Origin: Candidatus Anstonella stagnisolia
Lineage (GTDB): Archaea > Micrarchaeota > Micrarchaeia > Anstonellales > Anstonellaceae
Length of the DNA: 64,000 bases
Assembly: GCA_902384585.1 (NCBI GenBank)
Contig: CABMCJ010000004.1
Coordinates: 510,086 to 574,085 of the forward strand
Direction: 5' to 3'
Of this stretch, positions 39,090 to 47,551 are shown piece after piece. Position 1 is the stretch's first letter, and each line of letters begins with the position of its first letter. The translations under genes and the position numbers were made by a program. The notes beneath the pieces were generated by a model. The model saw nothing but the letters and a program-made list of their open reading frames with translations. It did no database searches and was not told the origin of the DNA.

Positions 39090-41042
39090 TTAAGCAGCCT
39101 TTCTGCCGCACCAGCCGCATACCTTTGAGGGGCATGCGTGCTTTTCTTCTTTTTTTCCTTTACTGTTTTCAAAAAGATTCCTTAGAGGCAGGAATGCGAC
39201 GATGCCTCCGGGAATTACTCTTCTTGGAACGGGCTTGACTGTTTGGGCAACCCGCGCGCTATCTTCTTTTTCTTCGGAATTTGCGTTCAATGCGGTTTCT
39301 TTTTTGTTTGCGTTCATTGGATTCTCTTTTTTGTTTTTTCCATTGTCTGCGTTTGCACAAACTGAAATCGGGATGCGCGGGAGGATTTTTTCGCCCGCCT
39401 TCTTTTTTTGGGTTCTGATTCTCTGGACTGCGATGGGTCGGAATTGCAATTGAGGTTCCTGCATTATTGCTTGCACCGCGTGTTCTTGATGTGTAGCTGT
39501 TGGAACGTGCTCTTGTTGCACGGCTGGTTGCTGCACTTCTTCTGCTTGCACAATAGTTTGCATTGATTCTTGTTGCTCTTGTAAAGATTGTGTTTTGGCA
39601 GTTTGCGGTTGGGCTTGCACCTCGTGCTGCGCAGCTTGTTGTATAGATCCTTGCACTACCTGCGTTTGTGCATTGGATGCACGTGATTGGCTTTTTTGTG
39701 CTGTGGAAACGTTTTGCATATTTTGTACTGGCACTTGGACAGCTTGTGAATTTTGCACCTGCGTTTTGCCCTCGCTTATCGGGGCTTGCGTTTGGAAATT
39801 TGATAGTGGGGCTGCTGCTTCCACAGCATTCTGCACGTTTGCTGCTTTTACGCGAGAGCCGTTTGTGATTGCGGCTTTTCCACGCGTGTTTTCATTGTTT
39901 GCTGCTTTTGTTGGAGTGGAATTTTTCAAGGTGGAAGAAGTTGGGTTGGAAACTGAATCCCATGCGCGCGCATTAGCTGGATTGGAAACTGAGTTTGGAT
40001 TCCCTTGCTGCGCCTTGCTCCCTTCCCTTGTGCCGCCGCGCATGCGCTCGCCGCCACTGCCTCCGAAATAATCGCCGCCATCAAAACCTGGACTTCCGCC
40101 CATGCCAGATGCTGGAAACATTGGTGCGTTTGGAAGTTGCGTAAAGTCAGGCTGGAAATTTTCAGTTGCCCCTGCACCGTAGGTCGTAGGTGCTGCTGCA
40201 TCAAATAGAAGCATCTTTTGCACCCTTCTCTGGGCGCTTTGCTCAAGCACACGCTGGCGGCGCGTTAGCTCAAGTTCGCTGGAGCGCGCAAACCAAAGAA
40301 GTGAAAACGCAGGGCGCAAGTTGAAAAGATATGGAAGGTTTTGGGATGCGCGGACTGCTGAGAGATAGATATTTTTGGCTGCATTTGATATTTGGAGCAG
40401 ATATGCATTTGTTACGTTTGAAATTGTTGCGATGCTCGATGCTCTTACAAGTATTAGTTTCGAATAGAGCTTCTTCACTGCCTCATCCGAATTGTGGTCT
40501 GGCGCAGGCTTGGCTGAACTTAAATCTGGAAGGGCGAGCGTCCCTCCACGCATCACAAGTGCGGATTTGTCGCTCTGCAAATTCCCAGGCGCATAAGCAT
40601 CCACTACGATAGTGAAGTGAAGGTTGTTCTGTTTCATCCACCCAAGGAGTTCCTGCGTGATCAGAATGTTGCTTATGCCCAGATATACAAGCTTGCCGTC
40701 TTTTTCAGCCGCCGGTTTGTAAAGAGCCCCGTTTTCGTCTTCTATGCAGAATAAAAATCCTAATCCCTCGATGCCTTTTAGGTCTATGGAATAAGAGCCA
40801 TCCGCATTTTTTAAAAAAATGGCTTGGTTGGCAGATGTTGCCTTGCCTTCCTCAAAATTCTTTATTTTTACTATAGCGCTCCCAAACTGATTGTGATCTT
40901 TTAGCTCTATCCCGAGGTTCTCTTTGTTTTCTGGCAGGCGCAGGGATTCGTCCATTGGGCCGTAATTTAATGCCAGATTGTTCTTTGCCCGCTTCTGGGT
41001 AGTTGCTGCGAGAATATCCAATCTGACTGTTTCCTGTGCCAT
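39090..41042 (-). CDS. large protein with Gln/Ala-rich low-complexity region and C-terminal Cys cluster
   Basis: A protein of 650 residues. Residues 1-170 look globular (G-L-G-F-L-F-C-I-E-D-E-N-G, L-V-Y-L-G-I-S-N-I-L-I). A helical part around 190-270 contains R-S-S-E-L-E-L-T-R-R-Q-R-V. Residues 290-560 are low complexity: Gly-rich first, then Gln/Ala/Asn-rich with repeated V-Q-x-x-V-Q and A-x-x-H-Q-E-H. It ends with C-P-S-K-V-C-G-W-C-G, a possible zinc site. It has no signal peptide or membrane helix. A GGTG site lies shortly before the ATG at 41042. Function unknown; it may be structural or a scaffold. The gene converges on radA. Confidence 0.7.
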   Translation of the reverse strand: MAQETVRLDILAATTQKRAKNNLALNYGPMDESLRLPENKENLGIELKDHNQFGSAIVKIKNFEEGKATSANQAIFLKNADGSYSIDLKGIEGLGFLFCIEDENGALYKPAAEKDGKLVYLGISNILITQELLGWMKQNNLHFTIVVDAYAPGNLQSDKSALVMRGGTLALPDLSSAKPAPDHNSDEAVKKLYSKLILVRASSIATISNVTNAYLLQISNAAKNIYLSAVRASQNLPYLFNLRPAFSLLWFARSSELELTRRQRVLEQSAQRRVQKMLLFDAAAPTTYGAGATENFQPDFTQLPNAPMFPASGMGGSPGFDGGDYFGGSGGERMRGGTREGSKAQQGNPNSVSNPANARAWDSVSNPTSSTLKNSTPTKAANNENTRGKAAITNGSRVKAANVQNAVEAAAPLSNFQTQAPISEGKTQVQNSQAVQVPVQNMQNVSTAQKSQSRASNAQTQVVQGSIQQAAQHEVQAQPQTAKTQSLQEQQESMQTIVQAEEVQQPAVQQEHVPTATHQEHAVQAIMQEPQLQFRPIAVQRIRTQKKKAGEKILPRIPISVCANADNGKNKKENPMNANKKETALNANSEEKEDSARVAQTVKPVPRRVIPGGIVAFLPLRNLFENSKGKKEEKHACPSKVCGWCGRKAA

Positions 41043-41066
41043 CCAAAACACCAAAAAAATAAAAAT

Positions 41067-43451
41067 TTACGAGGACGAGCACATGGAGGAGCCGCACTGG
41101 ATGCACGTCGCGCACCCTTCCGAGAAGTAAAGGGTGCCTGCGCAGTTGGGGCACGTGCCGTTTTCCTTTGAGCCTTTTGCGGAATGTGCCGCAGGCGCGC
41201 CTGCCGGGGAAGCTGCGCCTTCGGAGTTTGCAACTGCCTGCGCTGCCGCGCCTATCCCGTGAGCCGCGTGGGACGGGGCTGCGTGCGTTTTCGAGTGTTC
41301 AACGGCCACCATTGGAGGAAGCACTGAGGAAGAGGCAAGCGTTTGCGGCATTTCCGACGGGCTTGCGTGCGCGGGAGTTGCGGCGGGCTGCGTTGCTGGA
41401 GCGCTTGCGCCAATGTTGAGCACCTGCCCGCTGCGGCTTCCGTCACGGTATATTGTAACGCCCTTGCATCCCATTTTGAATGCGAGCATGTAAACTTCCT
41501 CCACGTCCTTTATGGTAGCGGACGAGGGGAAATTCACTGTCTTGGACACGGCGGCATCAACGTATTTCTGGAACGCTGCCTGCATGTGAGTGTGCCAGTA
41601 GGGCGTGATGTCGTGCGCGGTTACGAAGACGTCGCGTATTTTTTGCGGCAGTTCGTCTATGTGCGCAACTGTCCCTTGGGAGACGACTTTCTTCATGAGC
41701 TCTTCGGAGTATATTCCGTGGAACTTTGCGGCCTCCTCGAAATTTTCGTCTATGTACACGAGCTCCTTTCCGTCCATCACGCGCTTTATGTATGCGATTG
41801 CGAAGAGGGGTTCTATTCCCCCTGAGCAGTCTGCAATCATGCCAATTGTGCCTGTGGGCGCTTCTGTTGTGAGCGCTGCGTTGCGACGGGGTGCCTCTCC
41901 TTTTTTATCGTAGGTGCAGCCCTTCCAATTGGGGAATGGGCCGCGCACCTTTGCAAGTGAGAGGGACTCCTTTGTTGCCTCGTCCTCCATGAATTTTGCA
42001 AGCTTCTCGCCAAATGCTGCCCCTTCCTCGCTGTCGTACTTTATGCCAAGCTTAATGAGCATGTCTGCAAAGCCCATAACGCCAAGCCCGATGCGCCGCG
42101 AATTTTTAGTGCAGCGCTCTATTTCAGGGATTGGGTAGCGGTTCATGTCTATCACGTTGTCAAGGAAGTGCACGCACATGTGAATCATTTGGGAAAGTGA
42201 GTCCCAGTCCACTGCGCCCTCAGGTGTTACGAACTTCCCCACGTTTATGGAGCCGAGGTTGCAGCTCTCATAAGGCGGGAGAGGCTGCTCGCCGCAGGGG
42301 TTTGTGCTCTCCATTTCCGCAACGTGTATTGTGGAGTTGTGGCGGTTTATTGCATCTATGAAAATCACGCCGGGGTCGCCGTTCTTCCATGCGTTTGAGA
42401 CGAGGAGGTCGAAAACGTAGCGCGCAGAGAGCTTGCCCATGGGCGCCCGTGTGCGCGGGTTGAGAAGGTCGTAGTCCTCGTTTTTCTCCACCGCGTGCAT
42501 GAACTTGTCAGTTACGGCGACGGAAATGTTGAAGTTCTGCAGGGTTTTCATGTCTGCCTTCATTGCGATAAAGTCAAGGATGTCTGGGTGGTCTACGCGG
42601 AGGATGCCCATATTTGCACCGCGGCGCTTGCCTCCCTGCTTAATCGCTTCTGTTGCGGTGTCAAAAACTTTCATGAAGGAAACCGGGCCCGAAGATACGC
42701 CCATTGTGCTTTTCACAAGGTCGTTCTTTGGGCGAAGCCTTGTGAAGGAGAAGCCTGTCCCGCCGCCGGATTGGTGGATGAGAGCTGCATTCTTGAGCGT
42801 GGTGAAGATGCCGTCTATTGAATCCTCAACCGGGAGCACAAAGCATGCGGAAAGCTGCTGTATGTCGCTGCCCGCGTTCATGAGAGTTGGGGAATTGGGC
42901 ATGAACTTTTTCTGCACCATGGACTGGAAGAACTGCTCCTCTATTGATGCGATGTCTGCATTCTTGTCGTAAAGCAGGTCTGCCTGCGCGATGTTGTGCG
43001 CTACGCGGTGGAAAAGCTGCGTTGGGGTCTCGGTTATTTTCCCGGTTCCATCGCGCTTGAGGTACCTCTCTTTCAGCACCTTGATGGAATTTATGGAGAA
43101 ATTGTTGTCGTAGCGGTCAAGCGGGAGGCCGAGCATCATGGACTTCATTGTGCGCTCCTCGTTGCGCTTCTGGCGGTAGAGGATGTATGCCTTGGCTGTC
43201 TTTGCATGCCCGCGCTCTATGAGGATTTTCTCCACGCAGTCCTGTATTTCCTCAACTGTGGGGATGCTGCCTTCTGGGAATGTTTTTAGCATGTGCGCGA
43301 CTACCGCGTCGGAAATTTTTTGCGCCTCGTCTAAATTCGTGCCGCCTACCGCACGCACTGCCTTTGAGATTGCGGACTGGATTTTTGCAGGGTTGAAAGG
43401 GACTAAGGACCCGTCGCGTTTTTTTATGTGCTGGATTTTTGAAGCCGCCAT
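41067..43451 (-). CDS. nrdJ: class II (adenosylcobalamin-dependent) ribonucleotide reductase
   Basis: A protein of 794 residues that makes deoxyribonucleotides. Residues 5-95 are an ATP-cone (I-K-K-R-D-G-S-L-V-P-F). The catalytic barrel has N-S-P-T-L-M-N-A-G, L-S-A-C-F-V-L-P, G-G-G-T-G-F-S-F, N-P-C-G-E-Q-P-L-P-P-Y-E-S-C-N-L-G-S and A-P-T-G-T-I-G-M-I-A-D. The last part is Ala/Pro-rich then a zinc-ribbon-like C-P-N-C...C-I-Q-C-G and C-S-S-S end. This and the lack of an R2 gene support class II. The ATG at 43451 has GGTGG before it; the frame extends 118 codons further but that part is not conserved in kind. A CTTTATAAAG box lies at 43502-43511. Confidence 0.93.
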   Translation of the reverse strand: MAASKIQHIKKRDGSLVPFNPAKIQSAISKAVRAVGGTNLDEAQKISDAVVAHMLKTFPEGSIPTVEEIQDCVEKILIERGHAKTAKAYILYRQKRNEERTMKSMMLGLPLDRYDNNFSINSIKVLKERYLKRDGTGKITETPTQLFHRVAHNIAQADLLYDKNADIASIEEQFFQSMVQKKFMPNSPTLMNAGSDIQQLSACFVLPVEDSIDGIFTTLKNAALIHQSGGGTGFSFTRLRPKNDLVKSTMGVSSGPVSFMKVFDTATEAIKQGGKRRGANMGILRVDHPDILDFIAMKADMKTLQNFNISVAVTDKFMHAVEKNEDYDLLNPRTRAPMGKLSARYVFDLLVSNAWKNGDPGVIFIDAINRHNSTIHVAEMESTNPCGEQPLPPYESCNLGSINVGKFVTPEGAVDWDSLSQMIHMCVHFLDNVIDMNRYPIPEIERCTKNSRRIGLGVMGFADMLIKLGIKYDSEEGAAFGEKLAKFMEDEATKESLSLAKVRGPFPNWKGCTYDKKGEAPRRNAALTTEAPTGTIGMIADCSGGIEPLFAIAYIKRVMDGKELVYIDENFEEAAKFHGIYSEELMKKVVSQGTVAHIDELPQKIRDVFVTAHDITPYWHTHMQAAFQKYVDAAVSKTVNFPSSATIKDVEEVYMLAFKMGCKGVTIYRDGSRSGQVLNIGASAPATQPAATPAHASPSEMPQTLASSSVLPPMVAVEHSKTHAAPSHAAHGIGAAAQAVANSEGAASPAGAPAAHSAKGSKENGTCPNCAGTLYFSEGCATCIQCGSSMCSSS

Positions 43452-43815
43452 TTTTACCACCTGATTTTGTTGAACGCTTGCAGGGTGAATGATGTAAAAA
43501 GCTTTATAAAGAAAATCATTTGCTGTCCAAAAAAACGGTATATGGTGGTAGAGGGGCAGTTGTGCCACTATTAGTAGGTGGTGAAAAGTAAAATTAAGAG
43601 AAAGTGGGAATTCGCATACCCGTTGCAAAAATCCCCACCCCGTTGCAAAAGCCTCCCCGTTTGGGTGCCCTCTTGTGTAGTGCATGTGGGCGGAATTCAC
43701 GGGAGAAAATTGGAATTTGGGTGGAATTTGGGTGGAAAAAATACCGGATGCAGCATGAACGCGTCGCGCACGTTTTATTAATTCTGTGAGGCAAAAGAAA
43801 ACCAATAGCTACGCA
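43452..43815. other. 364-bp intergenic region between ribonucleotide reductase and tRNA-Pro
   Basis: No convincing gene. It holds the palindromic TATA CTTTATAAAG (43502-43511) for nrdJ, a CCCGTTGCAAAA repeat at about 43620 and 43643, and a tandem GGAATTTGGGT repeat near 43710-43735. TTTTATTAATT near 43776 may be the box A of the tRNA. Confidence 0.55.
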
Positions 43816-43888
43816 GGGGGGATGAGCTAACCTGGTATGCTGCTAGGTTTGGGACCTAGTTGTCCGAGTCCAAATCTCGGTCCCCCCA
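43816..43888 (+). tRNA. tRNA-Pro (anticodon TGG)
   Basis: A 73-nt cloverleaf. The acceptor GGGGGGA pairs with TCCCCCC, then discriminator A. The anticodon stem CTAGG/CCTAG encloses TTTGGGA, giving TGG. The T stem is CCGAG/CTCGG with loop TCCAAAT. CCA is not encoded. The dus gene starts 24 bp after it. Confidence 0.94.
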
Positions 43889-43912
43889 TTTTTCTTCTTC
43901 GTTAGTGGTACT

Positions 43913-44854
43913 ATGCAAATCCCAAAATTCCTATCAAAAATTGTGCTTGCTCCCATGGCGGCGTACACGGATGCGCCTTTTCGTTCCCTTTGCGCGAAAT
44001 ACGGCGCTGGGGCTGCGTACACGGAACTTGTGAGCGCATCCGCAATTGTGCGCAAGAATCCTAAAACTTTTGAGATGGTGAGGGCAAGGGGGGAGAAATA
44101 TCCCCTTGGGCTGCAGATTTTCGGAAGCAGCGCGGAAGAGATTTCAAATGCCGCAAAAATTTGCGGGGAATATGCACAGGAGGGGAAATGCGACGCAAAA
44201 TTCGTGGATTTGAATTTCGGGTGCCCTGCGAGCAAGGTAGTGAGAATTGGCGGGGGAAGCGCCATACTTGCAACCCCGAAAAAGGCAGGGGAGATTGTGA
44301 ACGCGTGCGTGAAAAAATGCGCATTGCCCATAAGCGTGAAGATAAGGCTGGGATTTAAGGAGAAGAATTACCTTGAGGTTGCAAAAATAGTGGAAGGTGC
44401 GGGAGCATCCGCGCTGTGCGTGCACTGCCGCACAAAAGAGGAGGGCTTTAGCGAGAAGTTTGACTGGAATGCGATTGGGGAAATAAAGAGTGCGGTTTCT
44501 ATCCCATTAATCGGGAATGGTGGGGTGCGCATGCCTGCGGATGCAAAGAGGATGATGGAGCAGACCGGCTGCGACTATGTGATGGTGGGAAGGGCGGCGC
44601 TTGGAAACCCGTATTTCTTTGCGGGAAAGGGGGCGAGGGAAGTTGATGCACGCATGAGGTTTGCGGCGTTTTCTGAGTACTTGGAAATTGCAAGAAAGAT
44701 GGATGCGCTGCAATACGAATACGTGAAAGCGCACGCGCTGGAGTTTGCATCGGGGTTTGAAAAGGCGAACCGGGTGCGCGAGAGGCTTGGGAAGGGAAAA
44801 AGCGTGGAGGAGATAGAAACGGTTATAAAGGAGGTTGCACTAAAATACAAATAG
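43913..44854 (+). CDS. dus: tRNA-dihydrouridine synthase
   Basis: A protein of 313 residues that reduces uridine in the tRNA D loop using FMN. Family motifs are L-A-P-M-A-A-Y-T-D-A-P-F-R, V-D-L-N-F-G-C-P-A-S-K-V with the catalytic Cys, S-V-K-I-R-L-G-F, C-V-H-C-R-T-K-E-E-G, I-G-N-G-G-V and V-M-V-G-R-A-A-L-G-N-P. The C-terminal helical domain is present. It follows tRNA-Pro by 24 bp, so the two may share a transcript. The order of motifs is typical of DusB-like/archaeal Dus. Confidence 0.93.
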   Translation: MQIPKFLSKIVLAPMAAYTDAPFRSLCAKYGAGAAYTELVSASAIVRKNPKTFEMVRARGEKYPLGLQIFGSSAEEISNAAKICGEYAQEGKCDAKFVDLNFGCPASKVVRIGGGSAILATPKKAGEIVNACVKKCALPISVKIRLGFKEKNYLEVAKIVEGAGASALCVHCRTKEEGFSEKFDWNAIGEIKSAVSIPLIGNGGVRMPADAKRMMEQTGCDYVMVGRAALGNPYFFAGKGAREVDARMRFAAFSEYLEIARKMDALQYEYVKAHALEFASGFEKANRVRERLGKGKSVEEIETVIKEVALKYK

Positions 44855-44880
44855 TACAACATTAGTACAAGGGATGGAAA

Positions 44881-45642
44881 ATGCCGGAACATGCGATAGC
44901 GAGAATAAACGTAAATGGGGTATTGTATACCCCTGCTACGCGAGGGAGGCTTCTTATTGCATCTATCGCCCCGCTCATGGAACGCATACAGAGTGGAAGG
45001 GGATTGGGAAATATCGGCGCTATTACCAGCAGCATTGCACAACAGACGCTTATGGCAGCCAGGGAGAGCAGGCCGTTTTATGTTTCAAGGTCAAAGTTGG
45101 TTCGCGGAAAAAACGGCAATCCGAGAGAAAATGGGACGAATGACGGAAAAATGCCCTGTTGGTTCCCTTGCATGCTTGTTGAGCCTCCAGTGAGTGAGAG
45201 CGAGGCAGCGGAAGAGAGAAAAGCGCTTGAGGACTCGTTTGGGGGCGGATGCGCGCACCCGTGGCTGGAAAATAAAATAATAACAACAGTCGGATTTGAC
45301 GGGGGAAGCGTGAATTTTGTAGGCAAGGACGGGCCGGTTTTCTTTGCTGAAATCAAGGAGAGCTGCGAGTTTGGGGATGTTTTGAAAAATGGCATAGGCG
45401 TGCTTGAACGGACAGGAATCCAAACTGGCAGGGATGCGTGGGTTGCAGTTGCGGCAGGGGACATAGTAATCGGATACGAAGGCGGGCAGTCAGTCGCCGG
45501 GCCGCTTATAGTGCCTGCATTTTATGAGCCGCTAAGGGGCAAAGTGAGCACGTTGCCGCAGGCTCCTCAAAAGTGCCAAATAATACTTGAGGCAGGGGCA
45601 GTTGCGCTTGTAAGCGGCGCAATAAGAAGCTCGTTTTTCTGA
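44881..45642 (+). CDS. protein of unknown function
   Basis: A protein of 253 residues, soluble, with no signal peptide. Visible segments are A-R-I-N-V-N-G-V-L-Y-T-P-A-T-R-G-R-L-L-I-A-S, W-F-P-C-M-L-V-E-P-P, G-G-G-C-A-H-P-W, and G-P-V-F-F-A-E-I-K-E-S. Beta-rich with several Gly turns and C-A-H-P pattern that might bind metal. GGGATGG precedes the ATG by a few bases. The gene follows dus by 26 bp and may be co-transcribed. No family is recognised. Confidence 0.65.
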   Translation: MPEHAIARINVNGVLYTPATRGRLLIASIAPLMERIQSGRGLGNIGAITSSIAQQTLMAARESRPFYVSRSKLVRGKNGNPRENGTNDGKMPCWFPCMLVEPPVSESEAAEERKALEDSFGGGCAHPWLENKIITTVGFDGGSVNFVGKDGPVFFAEIKESCEFGDVLKNGIGVLERTGIQTGRDAWVAVAAGDIVIGYEGGQSVAGPLIVPAFYEPLRGKVSTLPQAPQKCQIILEAGAVALVSGAIRSSFF

Positions 45643-45659
45643 ACATTCTTCTTTCCTGA

Positions 45660-46268
45660 TTATTCCCGGTCGCCTGAGATGAAAATGTAGTTGCACTTTG
45701 TGAATTTCTTTGCCATCTCGCGCTTGGGGCGAAGGCGGTCCTCTGTTTCTATGAGCTTTTCGATGCCTGTGAACATGCCATACCAGCCCGCAGGCACAAG
45801 CAGGATTCCGAATGCTTTCTGCAAAAACAGGTCAGGCACGTACATCCCAAGGAGTATTTCTGCGAAAAGCAGCACAAAGCCTATTCCGACGTAAAGCGTC
45901 CCCCTCCTTTGCCCCCGCTGCACTTCCTCGGAGAAGATTTTGAGCTCGGACTCGAAATGCTCGCGCAGCCTTTTCTTTATTGTTGCCTCGATTTTCCCGT
46001 CGCGCTCAAGGGCGGGGATGAAAAAACGGACTTCTATCTGCCCTTTCCTTGTTTCCATGTGGCGCGTTGCAAGCTCTGCGAGGAAGTCCTTTGAAAGCTC
46101 GCGGTCGGAAAAGGGGCGGGGGTCAAAGTCCGAAAAGATGTCGTCGTAAAAGTCAAGGGAAATTGAGATGTCGCGTATTGTCTGTATGGTGGGCGGCTGC
46201 GCTGAGGATGGGGATTGGGTAGACTCGGAGAGCGTGAGTTGTGCGTCCGATTGCTTCTCTGGTGCCAT
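45660..46268 (-). CDS. membrane protein of unknown function
   Basis: A protein of 202 residues. The first 115 are soluble and charged (S-I-S-L-D-F-Y-D-D-I-F-S-D-F-D-P-R-P-F-S, I-E-V-R-F-F-I-P-A-L-E), followed by two membrane helices (L-Y-V-G-I-G-F-V-L-L-F-A-E-I-L-L-G and A-F-G-I-L-L-V-P-A-G-W-Y-G-M-F) and a basic C-terminus. The CTATTTAAGC box near 46290-46299 lies about 26 bp before the ATG, so the message is leaderless. No family is recognised. Confidence 0.7.
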   Translation of the reverse strand: MAPEKQSDAQLTLSESTQSPSSAQPPTIQTIRDISISLDFYDDIFSDFDPRPFSDRELSKDFLAELATRHMETRKGQIEVRFFIPALERDGKIEATIKKRLREHFESELKIFSEEVQRGQRRGTLYVGIGFVLLFAEILLGMYVPDLFLQKAFGILLVPAGWYGMFTGIEKLIETEDRLRPKREMAKKFTKCNYIFISGDRE

Positions 46269-46327
46269 AAGAAGAGAAATGCGCTGAGGCTTAAATAGTT
46301 ATGCGGTTGCTTCGGATTTGAGCTCGC

Positions 46328-46759
46328 TTATGTTTGGACTTTCCTTACGAGAATTATGCTGTCCTCGTGCAATTGTTTTTTTGGGAAAAAGCCAAAGCGA
46401 TGGTACAGGGACATTGCTGGGTTGAGCGTGCGCACTGAGAGCTGCACTTCAAGGGCGCCGTTTTCCATGCAAAAGGAAAGCGCCTTCTCAAGAAGGGCGC
46501 TCCCAACGCCGCGAAGGCGGTATTCGTTTTTCACGCCAAGCCCCTGGAGGATGAATTTTCTTTCAACATTGTCCTTGGGAAGGCGCACGTGCGCAAAGCC
46601 CATGAGAACTTCCCCTGCCCCCTGCATTTCGGATGCAATGAAATAAACTTCGCGCTCTGTTGGAACGAATTGCACCGAGGGGAAAACTTCGGAGATTAGG
46701 GAGTCGAGCGCGGGGAAATCTTTTTCGGATGCTCTTTTTATTTCCATGGGAATCCCCAT
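46328..46759 (-). CDS. GNAT-family N-acetyltransferase
   Basis: A protein of 143 residues. The acetyl-CoA motif is G-L-G-V-K-N-E-Y-R-L-R-G-V-G-S-A-L-L-E with R-G-V-G; the C-terminal Y-H-R-F-G-F-F-P-K-K fits motif B of GNAT enzymes. The acceptor substrate is unknown; a protein N-terminus or small molecule is possible. The start overlaps the stop of the phosphoesterase gene (TAATG), so they are co-translated. Met 5 is an alternative start. Confidence 0.85.
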   Translation of the reverse strand: MGIPMEIKRASEKDFPALDSLISEVFPSVQFVPTEREVYFIASEMQGAGEVLMGFAHVRLPKDNVERKFILQGLGVKNEYRLRGVGSALLEKALSFCMENGALEVQLSVRTLNPAMSLYHRFGFFPKKQLHEDSIILVRKVQT

Positions 46760-47403
46760 TATTCAAAGGATATGAAATTCGCTTCCAGGTTTTCCCCGAT
46801 TGTTATTTCTGCTGCGCGCAATTTCAGTGCAGGGGGGAGCTTTACAACAAGGGTTTCCCCAAGCACTTGCTGCCCCTCGTGCTCGTGTATGTGCGCGCAT
46901 ATGCACAGGAGGGGCTTGTGCTTTTCTATTGCGGACAGCACTGCCTTGCTGCCCACGTGCATGCCGCCTGCGACCGTGTCGAATGCGCCGAAGGGCGGAG
47001 GGTGCGAAAGAAAAATTGAGAATTCGTCCATGCCCGTATTGGAAAGTATTTTTGAAATTTCCTCGTCGGAATTTTCACTTGGGGTGTGGAAAGGGGTGGG
47101 GTTGCTTCCGCCAAGCCCGACTATGTTCCATTCTTTTTTTGGGCCAAAGGGGATGCGCCGCCCGTGCAGGTTGCAGCCGCGCTGCGAAAGAAGGGTGGAA
47201 ACCTGCGGGGGGTCCATGTTCCCATGCACGCACAAAGCGTGCGGAAAAAGTTCAAGCAGGTCGGATGCATAGGAAACCGGCCCGTTGTTTGTGATGTCGC
47301 CCGCAACAAGGACTGCGTCGTAGGGATTTTTCCCTGCGAGGACGCGAAGGCGGTCAAGCGCGTCTTCGTCCGCATGCAGGTCCGCAATAGCGAGTATTTT
47401 CAT
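46759..47403 (-). CDS. calcineurin-like metallophosphoesterase
   Basis: A protein of 214 residues. Metal ligands occur in the family order: I-A-D-L-H-A-D, V-A-G-D-I-T-N, V-H-G-N-M-D, S-H-P-P-P and C-A-H-I-H-E-H. This is the small archaeal single-domain type. It hydrolyses phosphoesters, but the substrate is unknown. GGTG precedes the ATG at 47403. Its stop overlaps the start of the GNAT gene. Confidence 0.88.
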   Translation of the reverse strand: MKILAIADLHADEDALDRLRVLAGKNPYDAVLVAGDITNNGPVSYASDLLELFPHALCVHGNMDPPQVSTLLSQRGCNLHGRRIPFGPKKEWNIVGLGGSNPTPFHTPSENSDEEISKILSNTGMDEFSIFLSHPPPFGAFDTVAGGMHVGSKAVLSAIEKHKPLLCICAHIHEHEGQQVLGETLVVKLPPALKLRAAEITIGENLEANFISFE

Positions 47404-47551
47404 AAAAGCACCGTAAGAACCGCAACTGTGGACTGCAACTTTGATTGCACAGGCAACCCGGTTGAGCCAGATGTGCGCTTATTTGGCGCGCAAGCTTTGC
47501 ATCAGCGCGTTTGCTTGCGCAATTTTGCAGTTGCGCGCCTTGCGTATGCGG

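Noticed and set aside
43452-43805. A 118-codon N-terminal extension of the ribonucleotide reductase.
   Set aside because: The extension crosses the TATA box and is unlike the ATP-cone start; GGTGG supports the ATG at 43451.
43452-43815. A cobalamin riboswitch before the B12-dependent ribonucleotide reductase.
   Set aside because: No recognisable B12-box or matching stems; the only structures are short direct repeats.
47404-47551. A C/D box guide RNA in the gap before nop5.
   Set aside because: No paired C (RUGAUGA) and D (CUGA) boxes at suitable spacing were found by eye.
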